Shown here piece by piece: positions 61,338-64,000 of a stretch of 64,000 nucleotides of DNA. A program made the translations under genes and the position numbers. The notes beneath the pieces are model-generated. The model saw only the letters and a list, made by a program, of their open reading frames with translations, ran no database searches and was not told the origin of the DNA. The stretch's first letter is position 1. Each line of letters opens with the position of its first letter. Origin of the DNA: Lacticaseibacillus brantae DSM 23927 (lineage in GTDB: Bacteria > Bacillota > Bacilli > Lactobacillales > Lactobacillaceae). The stretch lies in the NCBI RefSeq assembly GCF_001436115.1, contig NZ_AYZQ01000002.1, positions 248,001-312,000 on the forward strand, given 5' to 3'.

Positions 61338-61796
61338 ATGAAAAATCGAAAATTCAAGTTGGCGATTGCTGCCGGTTTACTCCTGGCAATTCTGAGCGGC
61401 TGTGCGGGGAAGAGCAACAGCGCAAAGGCATCACATTCGTCTTCTGAACGCTCATCACAAGTTTCTAAAGCAAGTTCTTCATCGTCTAGCGAAAGCAGCG
61501 ACTCATCAAGCACTAGTAGCAGTAGCACTAGTGAATCCAGTGTCAGCGCTTCAAGCAGTAGTCAGGCAGTGACCATCACAACCCCTGACCAAGCGGTTGC
61601 TGCAGTCAAAGCAGCTGAAACGAGCGAATGGACTGCCAAGGTTAATGGTCCATTGGTCTTTGGCTACGTGAACATGGTGACCGTCAAAGGCCAACAGGCT
61701 TTTCGGGTTGATATCGGCGCCAACAATGGTCGAAGCACCGTTGCAAGTTATGGGGTTCTCCCTAACGGTAACGTTGTCTTGATTCAGGCTTACTAG
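61338..61796 (+). CDS. Serine-rich lipoprotein
   Basis: GGAGGGA before the ATG at 61338 fixes the start. The 152-residue protein has a lipoprotein signal with lipobox LSGC (cysteine 22), a very Ser-rich linker (about 28-80), then a compact domain of about 70 residues starting TPDQAVAAVKAAETSEW. The linker suggests that the domain is held away from the membrane. Function unknown. It lies 12 bases before the lysozyme gene and probably forms an operon with it. Confidence 0.78.
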   Translation: MKNRKFKLAIAAGLLLAILSGCAGKSNSAKASHSSSERSSQVSKASSSSSSESSDSSSTSSSSTSESSVSASSSSQAVTITTPDQAVAAVKAAETSEWTAKVNGPLVFGYVNMVTVKGQQAFRVDIGANNGRSTVASYGVLPNGNVVLIQAY

Positions 61797-61808
61797 GAGG
61801 CGCGCAGA

Positions 61809-62915
61809 TTGAAATTTCATAAAAGTTTTTGGTTCGGACTTATTAGTGTGCTCACGTTAACTTTAGGTGGCGTGACACAAGTTTTTGCGGCAACCAAGTT
61901 TGCCGACGTTGCCAGTTATCAACCAGATGATGTGGTGTTCTTTAAGAGTTTAGCCACAGACCAGGTGGCTGGCGTCGTGGTCAAACTGACCCAGGGGAGC
62001 AGCGATGGGGATAACTACATTAACCCTAAGGCGGCTAACCAAATCAAGTCAGCTAAAACAGCTGGCCTCAAGGTGAGCCTCTATCACTTTGCCAAGTACA
62101 GTGGCAGTAAAGATGCTAAAGACGAAGCTGATTTCTTTGCCAGTGCAGCTAAGAAATATGGTCTGGGAACTGACACCGTTATGGTGGATGATGTCGAAGA
62201 TGCCTCATTGACATCGCCTAAGGCTGATACGACAACTTTCCAAGCTGAATTAGCACGCTTGGGTTATCACAATCAAGTGACCTACTCAATGGCGTCATGG
62301 TTCTGGGCGAATAAGTTGCCATTAAACTACCCAATCTGGGTCGCTAACTATGGGGCTTCAATGCCACAAGTTGATAATGCTGCTGCATGGCAATATACCA
62401 GCAACTACGAAGGTAAGTCGATTGACATGAGTTACGACTTTACCGGGATCTTCACGGAAAAGAGTACTTCAGCTAATCCAAGTACACCGCCTGTTCAACA
62501 GGCACCAAGCAGCAAAACAGTGACAGTAAAATATGTCCCTGGCTATGGTATCGCCTTGTGGCTCGGCCTTGGCGCTGAACGTGAATTCTCTGGCCGGCGT
62601 CTGCAAGATGGGACCAGTTGGAAGACATTTGGTGAAGCCGTGATTGATCACGCTTATTGGTATAACTTGGGTGGCAATCAGTGGATGCAAGCTAGTTATA
62701 CGAGCCAACCAAATGGTCAATTTGGCTTGACGCAACCAGGCACAGTGACAGCTACCGCTTCAACTCAGTTGTACAATGGCCTGAGCAAGCCAGTGGCAAC
62801 TCGCCAATTAGGCGCAGGTACTTCCTGGGCTGTCCATGGTGCTGCACAATGGAACGGCGGCACCTGGTATAACCTTGGTGGGAACCAATGGATTAACGGT
62901 AGTACCGTTAAATAA
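61809..62915 (+). CDS. GH25 lysozyme with C-terminal wall-binding repeats
   Basis: A TTG at 61809 is used because AGGAGG lies eight bases upstream, overlapping the previous stop. The 368-residue protein has a signal peptide (cleavage near VFA-A at about 28), a GH25 domain (30-220) with VASYQPDD and the catalytic acid pair in MVDDVEDA (D128/E130), and two C-terminal repeats with the YNLGGNQW motif. It cuts peptidoglycan between MurNAc and GlcNAc, probably in autolysis. Confidence 0.9.
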   Translation: MKFHKSFWFGLISVLTLTLGGVTQVFAATKFADVASYQPDDVVFFKSLATDQVAGVVVKLTQGSSDGDNYINPKAANQIKSAKTAGLKVSLYHFAKYSGSKDAKDEADFFASAAKKYGLGTDTVMVDDVEDASLTSPKADTTTFQAELARLGYHNQVTYSMASWFWANKLPLNYPIWVANYGASMPQVDNAAAWQYTSNYEGKSIDMSYDFTGIFTEKSTSANPSTPPVQQAPSSKTVTVKYVPGYGIALWLGLGAEREFSGRRLQDGTSWKTFGEAVIDHAYWYNLGGNQWMQASYTSQPNGQFGLTQPGTVTATASTQLYNGLSKPVATRQLGAGTSWAVHGAAQWNGGTWYNLGGNQWINGSTVK

Positions 62916-62924
62916 ATAGCATAC

Positions 62925-62969
62925 AAAAAAGGGTTGTGACAAAACTTAGTTTTGTCGCAACCCTTTTTC
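62925..62969. terminator. Bidirectional terminator
   Basis: AAAAAGGGTTGTGACAAAAC pairs with GTTTTGTCGCAACCCTTTTT with one mismatch. Similar to those at 5187 and 12797. Confidence 0.88.
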
Positions 62970-62988
62970 ATTGGCCTAATTAAAGCAT

Positions 62989-64000
62989 TTAGTCAACGGT
63001 AACGCCGTAGTCATCAAAGAATTCAGGTAAAGACTTCAGTGATTGACCTTCGTAACTGTTGAAGAAGTCGCGGACAGAGTCAGTGTGAACCAATGTCTTG
63101 TTGGCGTTGTAGCTTGGATTGATGCTTTCAACAAACTTGCCGTCAACAACCTTGAGTTCAAGCTCTTCAACTGGGATCCCACGCTTATCAGTAATCTTAG
63201 CGTCAATCAAGAATGGCTTCCCATCTTTTGTGACAGCCAAGGCTTGATCAAAGGCAGCCTTCAATTCACTGGACTTTGTAACGGTGACTGATTCAATTCC
63301 CATTGCATTAGCAATCATGGCGAAATCTTGATCATCAATGAAAATCCCAGAGTGTTCATTCATGGCGATATCGTCTTGTTCACTCTTGATGAAGTTCAAT
63401 GATTGGTTCGATGTGATGATGTTGATGATTGGCAGATTGTACTTCTTCTCAGTTAAGAGGTCTTGCATGACCATTGAGAAGGCACCATCACCGGAAATGT
63501 TGAACACTTGGCGCTTTGGATAGCTCAGTTGTGCAGCTAAGGCCCCAGGAACGCCAGCACCCATGGAAGCGAAGAGGGCAGAGATGACCCACTTGTTCTT
63601 TGGTGTCAGGTTCAAGAACCGGAAGCTGTTGATAATATTGTCACCAACATCAATTGAGAAGATGGCATCTGGGTCAGCGGCCTCGTTAATAGCTTTGTAG
63701 AGTGGTTCGAATTCCAATGGATCGGTGTCGCGATTGGTTAACATGGTCAGATATTCTTTCCAGTTAGCCATATCAGCAACAGCAGCTTGGAAGAATGGGG
63801 TAGGTTCAACCGCGGTACTGCGATCGAGCGCCTTTTCAACGAAGCTAGTTGCATCTGACCAAATTCCTAAGTCTAAGAAATGGTGACGGCCAAATTGCGC
63901 TTCGTCGGTGTCCACTTGAATAAAGTTAAATGGATGGGTCCGATAAATCGCATTAGCAAATGGGAAGTCGGCTCCAACAGCAATGACCAAGTCAGAAACC
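62989..64000 (-). CDS. Pyruvate oxidase (3' part), runs off window
   Basis: The frame continues past the window edge, so only the last 337 residues are seen. They match the C-terminal half of thiamine-diphosphate enzymes of the pyruvate oxidase type: LVIAVGADFPFANAIY, FIQVDTDEAQFGRHH, and the ThDP motif GDGAFSMVMQDLLTEKKYNLPI with IITSNQ. Pyruvate oxidase makes acetyl phosphate, CO2 and H2O2 from pyruvate with oxygen and FAD. Other ThDP oxidases or decarboxylases are less likely. Confidence 0.85.
   Translation of the reverse strand, partial: VSDLVIAVGADFPFANAIYRTHPFNFIQVDTDEAQFGRHHFLDLGIWSDATSFVEKALDRSTAVEPTPFFQAAVADMANWKEYLTMLTNRDTDPLEFEPLYKAINEAADPDAIFSIDVGDNIINSFRFLNLTPKNKWVISALFASMGAGVPGALAAQLSYPKRQVFNISGDGAFSMVMQDLLTEKKYNLPIINIITSNQSLNFIKSEQDDIAMNEHSGIFIDDQDFAMIANAMGIESVTVTKSSELKAAFDQALAVTKDGKPFLIDAKITDKRGIPVEELELKVVDGKFVESINPSYNANKTLVHTDSVRDFFNSYEGQSLKSLPEFFDDYGVTVD

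Overview
The window looks like a chromosomal segment of a low-to-moderate GC Firmicute, most probably a member of the Lactobacillaceae. Reasons: strong AGGAGG-type ribosome binding sites, frequent TTG/GTG starts, a type I-E CRISPR-Cas system with the 28-base GTATTCCCC...GGTGATCC repeat common in lactobacilli, a pyruvate-oxidase-type gene, LTA-synthase and three-component teichoic acid glycosylation genes, and many small oxidoreductase/regulator pairs. No rRNA, tRNA, transposase or prophage module was seen. Species cannot be named from the sequence alone.

Layout. 1-5 kb: small membrane proteins, an aldehyde dehydrogenase, a lipoprotein, an SDR enzyme with a divergent MerR regulator, and a large structured intergenic element. 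5-12 kb: a TMEM175-type channel protein, a methyltransferase, and an envelope operon (two family-8 glycosyltransferases, two divergent acyltransferase-like proteins, an ABC exporter). 12-15 kb: NAD(P)-binding proteins, including a fusion of an NmrA-like domain with a Sir2 (sirtuin) domain, translationally coupled to a TetR regulator. 15.2-30 kb: the CRISPR locus. Array 1 (15 repeats) is followed by an ArsR regulon (ArsR, DJ-1 protein, epimerase), then cas3-casA-casB-cas7-cas5-cas6e-cas1-cas2 (Cas2 carries a DEDDh exonuclease domain), then array 2 (33 repeats) with an internal 488-bp tandem duplication and decayed repeats beyond its end.

30-45 kb: SDR enzymes, two tandem TMEM175 proteins, an alpha/beta hydrolase, an LLM flavin oxidoreductase pair, and a teichoic-acid cluster (YfhO, LtaS-like, GtrB, GtrA, GT2), then MerR-linked genes. 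45-51 kb: three drug-export units under MarR, leader-peptide and TetR control. 51-57 kb: nanE with RpiR, an SOS operon with a Y-family polymerase, a SugE exporter behind a terminator-containing leader, and ndk. 57-64 kb: efp, an MFS exporter, a 0.5-kb structured non-coding region, an amino-acid permease, a lipoprotein, a GH25 lysozyme and the 3' part of a pyruvate oxidase gene.

The most interesting points are regulatory. A 23-codon open frame with three consecutive proline codons sits just before efp, the gene for the factor that rescues ribosomes at polyproline. A 21-codon leader peptide before an MFS exporter ends in a perfect 13-bp inverted repeat that would bury the exporter start codon. 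SugE lies behind an intrinsic terminator within its own 5' leader. In the CRISPR locus, near-identical spacers differ only in their first four bases, and 45 of 46 spacers start with a pyrimidine. cas2 appears to start with CTG.
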